Assembly (NCBI RefSeq): GCF_001425945.1 | Contig: NZ_LMEB01000010.1 | Location: 62,001-126,000 of the forward strand | Source: Brevundimonas sp. Root1279 | GTDB lineage: Bacteria; Pseudomonadota; Alphaproteobacteria; Caulobacterales; Caulobacteraceae | DNA length: 64,000 nucleotides | Direction of reading: 5' to 3' | Shown: positions 17,200 through 33,300 of the stretch, piece after piece | How the letters are laid out: each line of letters starts with the position of its first letter | Numbering within the stretch: position 1 is the stretch's first letter | Made by a program: the position numbers and the translations under genes | The notes under the pieces: model-generated | Seen by the model: only the letters and a program-made list of their open reading frames with translations | Database searches by the model: none | What the model was told of the DNA's origin: nothing

Positions 17200-17997
17200 A
17201 TGAAGCGCGCCCTCCTGTCGGCCACGCTCGCGTTCGTAGCAACTCTCGCCGCGTCGACGCCTGTCCTCGCCAACGACTGGCCCGGCGGCGCGCGGGCCGC
17301 GGTGGTGCTGACCTATGACGACGCGATGGCGTCACAGCTTGAAACGGCGATCCCGGCCCTGGATGCGCGGGGACTGAAGGGGGTCTTCTACCTGTCGAAC
17401 GTGCGGCAGGCGGACTTGCCGCGATGGCGGGCCGCCGCCGCCGAGGGGCATGAGTTGGGCAACCACACCCTGTTCCACCCCTGCGCGGCGGCCACGTTCC
17501 CAGCTGACCCCCGCTACACCACCGAGGCCTATACGGTGGGCGAGATGCTCCGTGAGATCGAGCAGGCCAACGTCCTGTTGACGGCCATCGACGGTCGCGC
17601 GCAGCACGGCATGGCCACGCCGTGCGGCCAGAGTACAGCGGGCGGGGTCGACTACTTGGAGGCGTTGCGGACAGCCGGTCTGGTCACCTATGTGCGCGGC
17701 GTGTCGGTTGAGCCGGGCGATCTTTCCGCCGAGATCGGCGACCTGGACAGGATGCACGTCCCGGCCAAGGCCTTCGACGCCGACGTCACCGGGGCTGAGC
17801 TGATCGCCTGGGTCGAGCAGGCTGTCGCGGGAGGCGGCATGACGGTGCTGCTGTTCCACGGCGTCGGCGGCGAGCACCTGCCGGTGTCGGCCGAGGCGCA
17901 CGCCGAACTTCTGGATTGGCTGGCGACGCACCGGGACCGGGTGTGGACGACAACGCTGCAGGAGGCGCTGGACCACGCGGCCCGGCCCCTAGGCTGA
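17200..17997 (+). CDS. Secreted polysaccharide deacetylase (NodB family)
   Basis: A 265-residue exported enzyme expected to remove acetyl groups from an N- or O-acetylated polysaccharide. A signal peptide covers about residues 1-25 (cleavage near VLA-ND). The NodB metal-dependent site is visible: TYDD with the catalytic base Asp40 and metal ligand Asp41, and HTLFH with His89 and His93. The later LLFHGVG segment carries the C-terminal catalytic His. The length suits a single-domain member. The 3' end overlaps the convergent kinase gene by 9 bases. The substrate is unknown; cell-wall glycan or a capsule/holdfast-like polymer are the usual targets. Confidence 0.88.
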   Translation: MKRALLSATLAFVATLAASTPVLANDWPGGARAAVVLTYDDAMASQLETAIPALDARGLKGVFYLSNVRQADLPRWRAAAAEGHELGNHTLFHPCAAATFPADPRYTTEAYTVGEMLREIEQANVLLTAIDGRAQHGMATPCGQSTAGGVDYLEALRTAGLVTYVRGVSVEPGDLSAEIGDLDRMHVPAKAFDADVTGAELIAWVEQAVAGGGMTVLLFHGVGGEHLPVSAEAHAELLDWLATHRDRVWTTTLQEALDHAARPLG

Positions 17998-20039
17998 CCG
18001 CACCTTGGACTTCGCCTTCTTGGTTGGCGTCGACGCGGCAGGCTCCGGCTTGGCGGCGAGGACGGCGCGAAGCCGGGCCCCCAACTCGGTCCGCTGGTAC
18101 GGCTTGTCGATCACCTCGAACTCGTGGTCGAGCTGCTGCGCAGCCTCGCCGAGATAGCCGGAAGTCAGCAACACCCTCAGGTCGGGGCGCAGGGCCTGGG
18201 CGCGGCGACCCAGCTCGATGCCGTTCATGCCGCCCGGCATGACCACGTCCGAGAACAACAGGTCGTATGACTGGTCGCCTGCCAGCCGGTGCAGCGCGCC
18301 AGCGGCGTCGGCGGCGACCTCACAGCGGTAGCCGAGCCCCGTCAGCATATCGAGGCAGACGCTGAGTACGGCGGGATCGTCCTCAACGATCAACACCCGC
18401 TCGTGACCCAGCTCGACCTCATGCGCGCCATCGCCCGCCACTGCCGTCTCTGGCAGATCGTCGGTGAGCGGCAGCACCAGGGTGAAGGCCGCGCCCTCGC
18501 CGGGGGCGCTGACCAGCTCGACGCAACCGCCGGACTGGGCGACGAAGCCGTACACTTGGGACAGTCCCAGGCCAGAGCCGCGCCCGACGTCCTTGGTCGT
18601 GTAGAAGGGCTCGAACACCCGGCTGGCCACCTCGGGGCTCATGCCGGCGCCATTGTCGGCGATGCGTATGGAGGCGCGCCGCTCGCCTTCCTCGTCAACT
18701 TCGGACAGGCCAATCACCAGCCGCCCGTCATTCTCCATGGCGTCGCGGGCGTTAACCGCCAGGTTCAGCAAGGCCGTTTCCAGGTGGGTCGGGTCGACAG
18801 AGGCGTAAAGCGGCTCGGCCGCCAGATCGAGGTCTATCACCACCCCTTCCCCAACCGCCTGCCGCATCAGGGGAGTGAAGTCGCGGATCAGGGCGTTCAG
18901 GTCGACCACACGCGGATTCAACTGCTGGCGGCGCGAGAAGGCCAGCAGTTGACGGGTCAGGGTCTGGCCCCGCTCGGCCGCCGCTCTGATCGCCGCCAGG
19001 TGTTTGACGATCCGCGGCTGGTCCTCGACCCGGCGCAACAGGATGTCGGCGTTGCCGAGCACCACCGTCAGCAAGTTGTTGAAGTCGTGCGCGACCCCGC
19101 CGGTCAGCTGGCCCACCGCCTCCATCTTGCGCGCCTGCGTCAGCTGTTCCTCCAGGTGCCGGCGGTCGGTGACGTCCAGCAGGGTGCCCAGGATCTGCCC
19201 ATCGACCCCATCCTCGTCATCCGGCACCCAGACGCCCTGGTCGAGGAAGGTGCGGTACTGGCCGTCAGCGCACAACCAGCGGTACTCGCAGGCGTAGGCG
19301 CCGCTCTCCGACGCCTTCATCAGGCAGTTGACCACGCCTGCGACATCGTCCGGATGAATGCGGCCCAAGCCGATGTCGGGCTCGTCCACGAACCGGTTGG
19401 CCTCGAAACCGGTCAGGGGCCCGATGCTGTCGCTGACGAACAGGGCGCCGAACGGATGAACGCTGGCGCGCGAGGTGAAGACGACCGGCAGTGACTTCAG
19501 AATGTTGTCCTGCCGCTCGCGGGTGCTTCGCAGCGCCATCTCGGCGGCCAGCTTCTCCTCGCTGATGCGGGCGTTCTCCTCCAGCAGGATGCGCTGCTCC
19601 TCGGCCTGACGGCGGACCTCCAGCGTCTTGAGGTGCAGATCGGCGAGGATCGACACCTTCGAGCGCAGGATGAAGGGGTCGACCGGCTTGAAGACCACGT
19701 CCACGGCCCCGACCGTATAGGCCTGGAAGATATGGGCCTCGTCGCGGAACACCGCCGTCACGAAGACGATCGGCGTATTGCGGGTGCGCGGGTGCTCGCG
19801 GATGAGTCGCGCCGTCTCGTAGCCGTCCATGCCGGGCATGTGCAGGTCCAGCAGGATGACCGCGAACTCCTGGGTCAGAAGAAGCCGCAGGGCCTCCTCG
19901 CCCGAGCGGGCCACGACCAGCTCATGGCCCAGCACCCCCAGCGCCTCGGCGGCAGCGAAGGCGTTGCGCTCGTCGTCGTCGACGATGAGGACCCGCGCGG
20001 TGAGCGGCGGTGGGCCCGAACTGATGCGATCGCTGGCCA

Positions 20040-20040
<1 letters not shown>
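17989..20040 (-). CDS. Hybrid histidine kinase: receiver-PAS-kinase-receiver
   Basis: A soluble 683-residue kinase. Order: N-terminal receiver ([31 protein letters not shown]; about 12-130), a coiled coil (about 135-185), PAS (about 190-300), HisKA of the AHDFNNLLT type (His near 318), HATPase ([11 protein letters not shown]) and a C-terminal receiver ([26 protein letters not shown]; about 547-665). No membrane segment is seen. The ATG at 20040 overlaps the stop of the poly-HAMP kinase gene by one base (TGATG), so the two are coupled; the longer open frame runs back through that gene. An N-terminal receiver suggests it takes phosphate from another kinase, the poly-HAMP protein being the obvious donor. 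Confidence 0.9.
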
Positions 20041-25838
<5,798 letters not shown>

Positions 25839-26092
25839 TCTTCACCTACGGACGGGACAGACCCAACGACCGGAGGCGCAGAGCGATTCAGACCCAGACC
25901 GCCGGCGACACCTGTCCACCGACTGCCTGATTCTGATCAGCTCATCGCGCTGCTTCCCCCGAACCAACTTCTCAAAACCATCAATGGGTTCCTTGGTTCC
26001 GTGCGGGTTCCAGAATCTCTTGCGTTGCCATTCGCGGTTTCGTCGTTAGCTTCGCGCGCCATGTTGACCCGATCCGTTCAGACGGCGGCGGC

Positions 26093-26485
26093 GTGAGCGC
26101 GGAGTCGCGGTCGCCTCTCAGCCTGGAGCTTGTGTCCTTCATCGAAGGCGCTGTTCCCTCGGTGTGGGCGCTGGAAGTTCTGCTCCTGCTGCGCCGCAAC
26201 GCCGGTGCGTCCTGGGCGGTCGATCCGATCGTCGCAGAGCTGCGCGCCAGCCCCCAGCTGGTCACCGACTGCCTGACCGGCCTGGAGCGCGCCGGCCTGG
26301 TCGCCCGCGACGCCGACGGCTTCCACTACGCACCGGCCTCCGCGATCCTCAGGGACCTAGGCGACGCGCTCGAAGCCGCCTACCGTGAGCGCCCGGTCGC
26401 CGTCGTGAAGACCATCGCGTCACGTCGGCCGGATCCGTTGAGAGGGTTTGCGGATTCGTTCCGCTTCAGGGGCTGGAAGTCGTGA
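26093..26485 (+). CDS. Small putative winged-helix protein
   Basis: A 130-residue protein starting at a GTG, divergent from the poly-HAMP kinase. The middle resembles a winged helix of the MarR/ArsR kind: SVWALEVLLLLRRN, then PIVAELRASPQLVTDCLTGLERAGLVARDADGFHYAPAS reads as recognition helix and wing. No sensor domain is evident. Its stop overlaps the start of the next gene (TGATG), and the gene after that overlaps in turn, so the three form one transcript with two small membrane proteins. I do not recognise a named family; DNA binding is an inference from the pattern. Confidence 0.7.
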   Translation: MSAESRSPLSLELVSFIEGAVPSVWALEVLLLLRRNAGASWAVDPIVAELRASPQLVTDCLTGLERAGLVARDADGFHYAPASAILRDLGDALEAAYRERPVAVVKTIASRRPDPLRGFADSFRFRGWKS

Positions 26486-26754
26486 TGGATTGGGGCCCCG
26501 CCGTCGTCTACGGGCTATGTCTGCTGACCAGCGCGGCCTGCGCCGCCCTGCTGGTCCGGTCATGGCTTAAATCCCGGCAGCGGCTGCTGATGTGGAGCGC
26601 GGCCTGCTTCATCCTGCTGGCGCTGAACAATCTGATGGTCGTTCTCGACATGGTCGTCTTCCCGGACGTGTACCTGTCGCCCGCCCGTCAGGTCACCGCC
26701 CTCGCTGCCGTCTCCGTGCTGATCTACGGCTTCATCTGGGAGGTCGACAAATGA
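26485..26754 (+). CDS. Small membrane protein, DUF5985-like (first copy)
   Basis: An 89-residue protein that is almost entirely membrane: three hydrophobic segments (about 5-25, 34-56, 65-84) with a basic loop RSWLKSRQRLLMW between the first two. The ATG at 26485 overlaps the upstream stop; a GTG three bases earlier is less likely. It resembles the small proteins grouped as DUF5985, usually found in pairs. Function unknown. The following gene is a distant paralogue overlapping by 4 bases. Confidence 0.75.
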   Translation: MDWGPAVVYGLCLLTSAACAALLVRSWLKSRQRLLMWSAACFILLALNNLMVVLDMVVFPDVYLSPARQVTALAAVSVLIYGFIWEVDK

Positions 26755-27020
26755 GCCCCGCCTCCATGATCACCGGCGCCATAATCATGGGCTACGCCGT
26801 GGCCGCGTTGTTCTTCCTCAAATTCTGGCGGCGCACGGGGGATCGGCTGTTCCTGGCCTTCGCCGCCGCCTTCACCCTCATGGCTGCGACGCCGCTCCTG
26901 ACGGGTCTTCTGCAGGTCCCGCGCGAGGAACAGAGCCCCTTCTACCTTCTTCGGCTGCTGGCCTTCCTGATCATCATCCTGGCGGTCATCGGCAAGTCGC
27001 GCCGGGCGCCCAAGGCCTGA
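26751..27020 (+). CDS. Small membrane protein, DUF5985-like (second copy)
   Basis: An 89-residue protein with the same plan as its neighbour: three hydrophobic segments (about 5-23, 32-53, 65-83) and a basic loop KFWRRTGDRLF. It overlaps the upstream gene by 4 bases (ATGA), so both products are probably made in equal amounts and may form a heteromer. Only 3 bases separate its stop from the end of the convergent symporter gene. Function unknown. Confidence 0.75.
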   Translation: MSPASMITGAIIMGYAVAALFFLKFWRRTGDRLFLAFAAAFTLMAATPLLTGLLQVPREEQSPFYLLRLLAFLIIILAVIGKSRRAPKA

Positions 27021-27023
27021 AGC

Positions 27024-28382
27024 TCAGTCGGCGGTAAGCCGTTCCTTGTCGCCGGGACCGGCGGCGGGATCGGGCGCGGCCGCCAGCCCCTCAGGATCCC
27101 CACCGAGCGCCGCCTGCAACTGCGCCTGATCCAGCTGCCCCTCCCAGCGCGCCACGACCAGGGTCGCAACCGCATTGCCGACGAAGTTGGTCAGGGCCCG
27201 GCACTCGCTCATGAAGCGGTCGATGCCGAGGATTAGCGCCATGCCGGCCACCGGCACGCTGGGCACCACCGCTAGGGTCGCGGCGAGGGTGATGAAGCCG
27301 GCCCCGGTGATCCCCGCGGCCCCCTTGGAGCTGATCATGGCGACCAACAGCAGGGCGACCTGCTCCTGGAGGCTCAGTTCAATGTTCATAGCCTGGGCGA
27401 TGAACAGCGCGGCCATGGTCATATAGATGTTGGTGCCGTCCAGATTGAACGAATATCCGGTCGGCACGACCAGCCCGACCACCGATTTGGGCGCGCCGGC
27501 GGCCTCGAGCTTCTGCATGAGACTGGGCAGTGCCGCCTCGGAGGACGAGGTGCCGAGCACCAGAAGCAGCTCCTCCTTCAGGTATCGGATCAGGCGCAGG
27601 ATCGAGAAGCCATTGGCCCAGGCTACGGTCCCCAGCACTCCCAGCACGAAGACGAGCGAGGTCAGGTAGAAGGTCAGGATCAGGGCCAGCAGGTTGGCGA
27701 TCGAGGCGATGCCATAGGCTCCGATGGTGAAGGCGAAGGCGCCGAAGGCGCCGATCGGCGCGGCTTTCATCAGGATGGCGACCAGGCGGAACACAATCTG
27801 GCTCAGAGCCTCCAGTCCTCGCTGGACCGGGGCCGCCACGTCGCCGACGACGGCCATGGCGACGCCGAAGAGGATCGACACGAACAGCGTCTGCAGGATG
27901 TTCCCCTCGACAAAGGGGCTGACCAGCGTTGTGGGGATGATGCTGGTCAGGAAGCCGACGATGGTCGTCTCGTGCGCCGCCTGGGCGTATTGCGCGACGG
28001 CGCCGGCGTTGAGCGACGCCGGGTCGATGTTCAGCCCGCGGCCGGGCTGGACGACATTGGCGATGATCAGGCCAACGATCAGGGCCAGGGTCGAGAAAAC
28101 GAGGAAGTAGGCGAAGGCCTTGGTCGCGACCCGCCCCACACGGCCCAGATCGCGCATGCCGGCGATGCCGGTCGAGATGGTCAGGAAGATCACCGGCGCG
28201 ATGATCATTTTCACCAGCTTGATGAAGGCGTCGCCAAGCGGCTTCAGCTCCTTGCCGACGTCTGGCCAGAAATGACCGATCAACCCGCCGAGCAGGATGG
28301 CGGCGAGGACCTGGACGTAAAGGCTGCGGTAGAGCGGCTTGCGCACGGCCGGTGCGACGTCTGGCTGGACAGGCTGGATCAA
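27024..28382 (-). CDS. dctA: C4-dicarboxylate / cation symporter (DctA/GltP family, SLC1)
   Basis: An inner-membrane transporter that would import C4-dicarboxylates or acidic amino acids with Na+ or H+. Family signatures are complete: [19 protein letters not shown], the serine-rich hairpin [49 protein letters not shown] and [17 protein letters not shown]. The frame is open far upstream; I choose TTG 28382 (452 residues) because TTGGAGAG stands 6 bases before it. GTG 28346 (440 residues) matches the usual DctA N terminus ([16 protein letters not shown]) equally well. A basic/acidic tail after the last helix is variable in the family. DctA is favoured over GltP by its N-terminal likeness; the substrate is not proven. 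Confidence 0.88.
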   Translation of the reverse strand: MIQPVQPDVAPAVRKPLYRSLYVQVLAAILLGGLIGHFWPDVGKELKPLGDAFIKLVKMIIAPVIFLTISTGIAGMRDLGRVGRVATKAFAYFLVFSTLALIVGLIIANVVQPGRGLNIDPASLNAGAVAQYAQAAHETTIVGFLTSIIPTTLVSPFVEGNILQTLFVSILFGVAMAVVGDVAAPVQRGLEALSQIVFRLVAILMKAAPIGAFGAFAFTIGAYGIASIANLLALILTFYLTSLVFVLGVLGTVAWANGFSILRLIRYLKEELLLVLGTSSSEAALPSLMQKLEAAGAPKSVVGLVVPTGYSFNLDGTNIYMTMAALFIAQAMNIELSLQEQVALLLVAMISSKGAAGITGAGFITLAATLAVVPSVPVAGMALILGIDRFMSECRALTNFVGNAVATLVVARWEGQLDQAQLQAALGGDPEGLAAAPDPAAGPGDKERLTAD

Positions 28383-28487
28383 GCCGAGCTCTCCAATCGA
28401 CGGCCCTGAGGGTCCGTCAGAATACGACGCGAGTATTCGAAGCCGCCCACGCCAAAACAAGCGAAATCCGTCAACCGCTAGATTTTG

Positions 28488-28503
28488 AAAAGGATAACCT
28501 TTT
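28488..28503. promoter_or_regulatory. AAAAGG-ATAA-CCTTTT inverted repeat in divergent promoter
   Basis: Six-base arms around a 4-base spacer, within the 241-base divergent region between the symporter and the exported protein at 28624. The position suits an operator for either gene. The AT-rich content contrasts with the surroundings. Confidence 0.4.
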
Positions 28504-28623
28504 TCCGCTGACAGCGCTCGACCGCGGGGCGCATCCCGATCGGCGGCGGCCGCGGGTCGCCGATCACGTATCCGGAACCGCCCGGGAAACGTCACGTTGT
28601 GGACCCCACCGAAGGAGGCTCCG

Positions 28624-29565
28624 ATGAAACGGATCATGCCCATGGCGACCGCGCTGGCGCTGGCTCTCAGCCTGCCGCAGGCGGCCGCCGCTCTAGACAA
28701 CAACGGCAACGGCAACGGACACGGCCGGGACCACGGCGACAAGGGTGGCAAGGGTCACAACGACGACCGTGGCGGCCGGGGCCACCAAGGCCGCGGCAAT
28801 GACCGCGCAGATCGCGACCACAGCCGCGGCCCGCAGGCGGTGCGGATCGACACCCGCAGGGACGACCACCGCGGCCCCGACCATCGAGACGAACGTGGAC
28901 GCGGCCATGACCGCGACGTCCGCGTCGTCGAGCGCGAAATCAACCGAGTGGTGGTGGACCGGGATCGACCGGTCGTCTACCTACGCACGGCCCCGGACCG
29001 CGGCCTGATCGCTGGCTGTCCGCCCGGCCTGGCCAAGAAGCACAACGGCTGCCTGCCTCCGGGCCAAGCCCGTCAGCTGGAGCGCAGCCGCTACGACTAC
29101 GTCTGGCGCGTGCGCGACGACCGCTTCGACTACCGATATGACGATGGCTATCTGTACCGGCTGTCGCCCCAAGGCTCGCTGCTGGGCTACCTGCCTGTGC
29201 TCGGCGGCGCCCTGTCGCCCGGCAACGTCTGGCCGGCGCAGTACGTCTACGAGCCCGCGCCGCGGTACTATGTCGACTATTTCGGCCTGAACGACCGGTA
29301 CAACTATCGCTACGCTGACGGCGCCATCTACGGGCTGGACCCGCAGACGCAGGCTATCGGCCAAGTGGCGGCGCTGCTGACCGGCCAGCAGTGGAACGTG
29401 GGCCAGCGGATGCCGTCGGGCTACGACGTCTACAACGTGCCGTATGCCTACCGCAGTCAGTACGCAGACACGCAGGACCGCTTGTACCGGTACAACGACG
29501 GCTATGTGTACCAGGTCGACCCTACGACCCAGTTGGTCCAGGCCGTCATCCAACTCCTCACCTAA
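28624..29565 (+). CDS. Exported His/Arg/Asp/Gly-rich protein with threefold YRYxDG repeat
   Basis: A 313-residue protein with a strong AAGGAGG ribosome site fixing the ATG at 28624. A signal peptide spans about 1-22 (AAA-LDNN). Residues about 23-120 are extremely rich in Gly, His, Asp, Arg and Asn ([15 protein letters not shown]) and look disordered or metal-binding. Then comes [20 protein letters not shown], typical of RcnB-like periplasmic proteins. The C-terminal part has three related units starting [22 protein letters not shown] and [11 protein letters not shown]. It is followed after 18 bases by a fasciclin lipoprotein. I do not recognise a precise function; envelope metal handling or surface association is possible. 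Confidence 0.8.
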   Translation: MKRIMPMATALALALSLPQAAAALDNNGNGNGHGRDHGDKGGKGHNDDRGGRGHQGRGNDRADRDHSRGPQAVRIDTRRDDHRGPDHRDERGRGHDRDVRVVEREINRVVVDRDRPVVYLRTAPDRGLIAGCPPGLAKKHNGCLPPGQARQLERSRYDYVWRVRDDRFDYRYDDGYLYRLSPQGSLLGYLPVLGGALSPGNVWPAQYVYEPAPRYYVDYFGLNDRYNYRYADGAIYGLDPQTQAIGQVAALLTGQQWNVGQRMPSGYDVYNVPYAYRSQYADTQDRLYRYNDGYVYQVDPTTQLVQAVIQLLT

Positions 29566-29583
29566 GCGTCGCCGGAGACACAG

Positions 29584-30153
29584 ATGCGAAATCTCGTGCG
29601 CTGGGCGGCGACGCCCCTCGCCTTTCTCGCCCTCGCCGCCTGCAACAGCGGCGACGGCAAGACGGGGGATGGGGCCCTGGAGCCCTCCTCCAAGACCCTG
29701 TCCGCTGGGCTGGACGGCGACTTCAAGACGCTCGACCGCGTCATCGATAACGCCGGGCTCGAGGCTGTCCTCGAGGGCAAGGGGCCCTACACCGTCCTGG
29801 CGCCCTCCGACGCGGCCTTTTCGGCCGCCCAGGGGGCGGACTTCACAGCGGATACGATGAAAGCCCAGGGCGCCGCCCTGGTGCAGGCCCACATCCTGCC
29901 CGGCGCCCTCACGCGTCAGGACATCGGGACCGCCATCGATCGCGCGGCTGACGGTCGGGTCCAGATGCGGACGATGGCGGACGGCGTGGTGACCTTTTCC
30001 CGCGACGGCGAGACGATCGTCGTCACCGCCGCCGACGGCGCCCGGGCCCGACTCGCCGGCGACGAGACCCTGAGCAGCAATGGCGTCATCCAGCCTGTCG
30101 ACGCTCTGCTGGTGAAGGCTCCGGATGGAACCACCGCCAACGGCAGCGGTTAA
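29584..30153 (+). CDS. Fasciclin (FAS1) domain lipoprotein
   Basis: A 189-residue protein with a lipoprotein signal, LAFLALAACNS, whose lipobox Cys is near residue 20, so it is probably anchored in the outer membrane. The rest is one FAS1 domain: H1-like GPYTVLAPSDAAFSA and H2-like VQAHILPGAL with the closing SSNGVIQPVDALLV. FAS1 domains mediate adhesion or protein contacts. The start is 18 bases after the previous stop, implying a joint transcript. Partner unknown. Confidence 0.9.
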   Translation: MRNLVRWAATPLAFLALAACNSGDGKTGDGALEPSSKTLSAGLDGDFKTLDRVIDNAGLEAVLEGKGPYTVLAPSDAAFSAAQGADFTADTMKAQGAALVQAHILPGALTRQDIGTAIDRAADGRVQMRTMADGVVTFSRDGETIVVTAADGARARLAGDETLSSNGVIQPVDALLVKAPDGTTANGSG

Positions 30154-30198
30154 GCTTGCTACGGCCACGCGCCGGCTGCTCGAGCGGAGGGTCGAGCC

Positions 30199-30309
30199 AT
30201 GCTCAAGTTCCTAAAACAGCTGTTTTGCAAGCATCACTATGTGCAGAGCCGCAGCCATCCCGGGATGCTGACCTGCAAGCGGTGTCGCCACAGGAAATGG
30301 CCGGGCTGA
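30199..30309 (+). CDS. 36-residue basic Cys/His microprotein
   Basis: A very small gene with a GGAGGG ribosome site 9 bases before its ATG. The product has Cys10, His12, His13, a Cys26-x-x-Cys29 pair and a basic end (HRKW), a pattern like a minimal zinc ribbon (CKHH...CKRC). It lies 45 bases after the fasciclin gene on the same strand and stops 13 bases before the end of the convergent peroxidase gene. Coding is inferred from the ribosome site and the metal-ligand pattern; function unknown. Confidence 0.6.
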   Translation: MLKFLKQLFCKHHYVQSRSHPGMLTCKRCRHRKWPG

Positions 30310-30322
30310 CGATGGCTGCGCC

Positions 30323-33300
30323 CTAGAGGGCCCAGTCATCGACGGCGCCCGAGCCCCCAAAGTCGGCGTCGCGCACAGCGAAGCCGAGGTCATCGTTCTG
30401 CAACATCTGCCTCCACAGAGGAATGTGGCGGCTCTCGTCCCCCGGCAGGACCAGTGGACTGAGCGGGTTCTCGGCCTTGGCGAGCGCCGCGAAGGCTCCA
30501 CCGCTGACCAGGAATTCGTCGGAGCCCGGGAGGACCTGCGGTCCTGAACCCTTCGCGTCGGAGACGGCCGGGATGACCTGCGGAGCTGCGCTCTTCGGTT
30601 CGGCGGCAGGGGCCGGGGCGGACACCAGGGTCGACAGAAGCACCGTCGCGCCGTTGCTGAACCTCACCCGCTCGACTCCAAGGAGTTGATCGACCCCGTC
30701 GCGCCCGATCACCGAGTCGGTGATCTGGTAGCCGCCCGCGACCGCGACGACGGTATAGCTGGCCTGCAGACCGGACATGACCGCCAGGTCATTGCCAGCG
30801 CCGCCGGTGAGGGCGTCGTTGCCGCCACCCCCTGTCAGGGTGTCTGCGCCCACGCCGCCGATGATGACGTTGTCGATGGCGTTGCCAATGCCCGTGAAGT
30901 TGCCGACCCCGGTGTAGGTCACGTTCTCAACATTGGCGGCGAGCACATGGTAGCTGGACAGGCTCTGGACGCTGTCCACGCCATCTCCCGCCAGTTCGAC
31001 GATGGTGTCGCCCGCAGCGGTCAGAACATACAGGTCGTCACCCAAGCCGCCCTGGAGCTGGTTGGACACGCCCGAGCCGCCGTGCAGAACATCATTGCCG
31101 CCGAAGCCGAGCAGAGTGTCTCGCGCCAGCCCGCCATTGAGGACGTTGACGTCCGCATTGCCGACCAGCAGGTCAGCGAAGGCGGAGCCGGTCAGGTTCT
31201 CGACGCCGACAAAGGTGTCCGCCCCGCCATCGCCGTCCACGCTCGCTCGCATGGCGGTGAGGTTGGCGTTCACCGAGCCGGCGGCGGCCGCATAGGTGAC
31301 GGTGTCGACGCCTCCAGCCCCGACGAGCGTGTCGTTCCCGCCCGCGCCGTACAGGGTGTCGGTCCCGCCCGATCCCGTGATGATATTGGCCAAGGCGTTG
31401 CCGGAGCCGGTGAAGTTGCCAGCGCCGGCGAAGGACAGGTTCTCGACGTTGGCCCGCTGGGTGTAGGTGTTCAGCGTGGTCTCGATACTGTCGATGCCTT
31501 CGCCCGCCAGTTCCACGATCGTATCGCTGGCCGAGACGACATAGTGGTCGTCGCCGAGGCCGCCGATCATCGTGTTCGCCGCACCCGCGCCCCCAACCAG
31601 GGTGTCGGCGCCGCCCACCCCCACCAGGGTGTCCGCCCCGCTTCCGCCGATCAGCATGTTGCCGAGGGCGTTGCCCACCAAGGTGTCGTTGAAGTTCGAC
31701 CCGGTGACGTTCTCAATGCTGTTGAGCGTGTCGACCGCACCGCTGCCGTCATTCGACGCCTGGTTGGCGTTGAGGCTCACGTTCACGCCGTTGCCTGACT
31801 GCGAGTAGTTGGCGGTGTCGAGACCGCCCAGGCCATTGAGCGTGTCGTTGCCCGCGCCGCCCCAGAGGCTGTCGTTGGCCGCCGTTCCGTTAAGGACGTC
31901 GCCGATGCTGTCCTGACCATTGATCGTGATGGTCACGGTCGCCGTGTTGCCGCCTGCAAGGGTGTAGGTGAAGGTGTCGAATGCAGTCGTGTTCGAGGCG
32001 CCGGAGAGCGGTCCGGGCAGGCTGCGGAAGATCAGACCCGGATTGTACGAGAACGTCCCGTCGACATTCAGGGTCAAAGTGGCGCCGGAGGCCAGGACCG
32101 TGGCGTTCCCGATTGCCGCCGTCGAGCCGTTGACCGCCGAGACCGCCAGAATGTTGCCCGCCGGGATGGTGATGTCGGCCCCGCCGCCGTTGTTGGCGAG
32201 GACGTTCCCGTTCAGCGTTCCGGTCTCGGTGATTGAGAAGGCGTCCGCCTGGGCCACCGCCGTATCAAGGGCGCTGATGGCGAAGTCGACCGTGCCGGTC
32301 AGGCCGTCGGAGAAGCGCAGCAGCTCGATGTTCCGCAGCACATCCGTGCCGTCGGCCAAGGTGCCGCGGGCGTGGACGATGGTGTAGCTGCCGTTGCCGT
32401 TGTTGATGATGTCGTAGTCTTCCCGGATGCCCGAGAACCGGGCCACGTCGATGTCGCCTACGGCCCCGCCATTGACGATCTCACGCACGATCCTGAGCTG
32501 GCCTGGATTGTAGGTCCCGGCCAGCATGGCAGCGTTCAGGGCCCCGCCCATGCTGGCGAAGCTGGCGATCTGGACGTTGTTCGCGTCGAACACCCCGATC
32601 CTGGCCTGCAGGAAGCGGTCGCCGTCCAGAATGTCGTTACCGCCGCGGCCTTCGATGACGTCGCTGCCGCCGCCGCCGAGGATGATATTGCCCGTCGAGA
32701 ACTGGACCACGCCGATGCCGACGATGTCCTGAAGCCCGGCGATGCGCGCGATGCCCGCCGCGTTCAGCACGCTGCCGCGCGCGCCCTCGGTGAACTGAAG
32801 GACGCCGCCGACGAGCCCCTGCGCCGCAAGATCCGCGACGTCGGAGCCGAACAGCTGGTCGTTGCCCGCGCTGCCTGAGAGCCCCTCGACGTTGGCATAC
32901 CGGTCGGTGGCCGTGTTCGGCGTCGGCGGGATCGGCGTCTCGTCAAACGCCGGCAGGTTCAAGTCGGCCAGCACGGACGGCAAGGTGTAGTAGGCCGCCC
33001 AGTCAAAACCGGACATGCCCTCCATCCGGTTGACGCCGAAGCTGCCTGTCATGACGTCGTCGCCGCCCTCGCCGACGAACTCGTCGAAGCCGCCATTGCC
33101 GAAGAAGACGTCATGGCCGGCGATCTGGTCACGGCCGAAGGGATCGAAATTGTCCCCCGGGGCCCCGTCCTGTGTGCCGATCTCGATCCAGTCGTCGCCC
33201 TCGTTGCCCTGCATGCCTTCATTGAAGGTCGAGCCGAAGATGAAGTCGTTGCCGGTCCCGGCGAACACCTCTGACGAGTCCTCGCCGGTGATCAGATAGT

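Noticed and set aside
28509..28522. TGACAGCGCTCGAC as a further LacI operator near the symporter
   Set aside because: Only the left 10 bases match; the right half-site is lost, and the gene is unrelated to the sugar locus.
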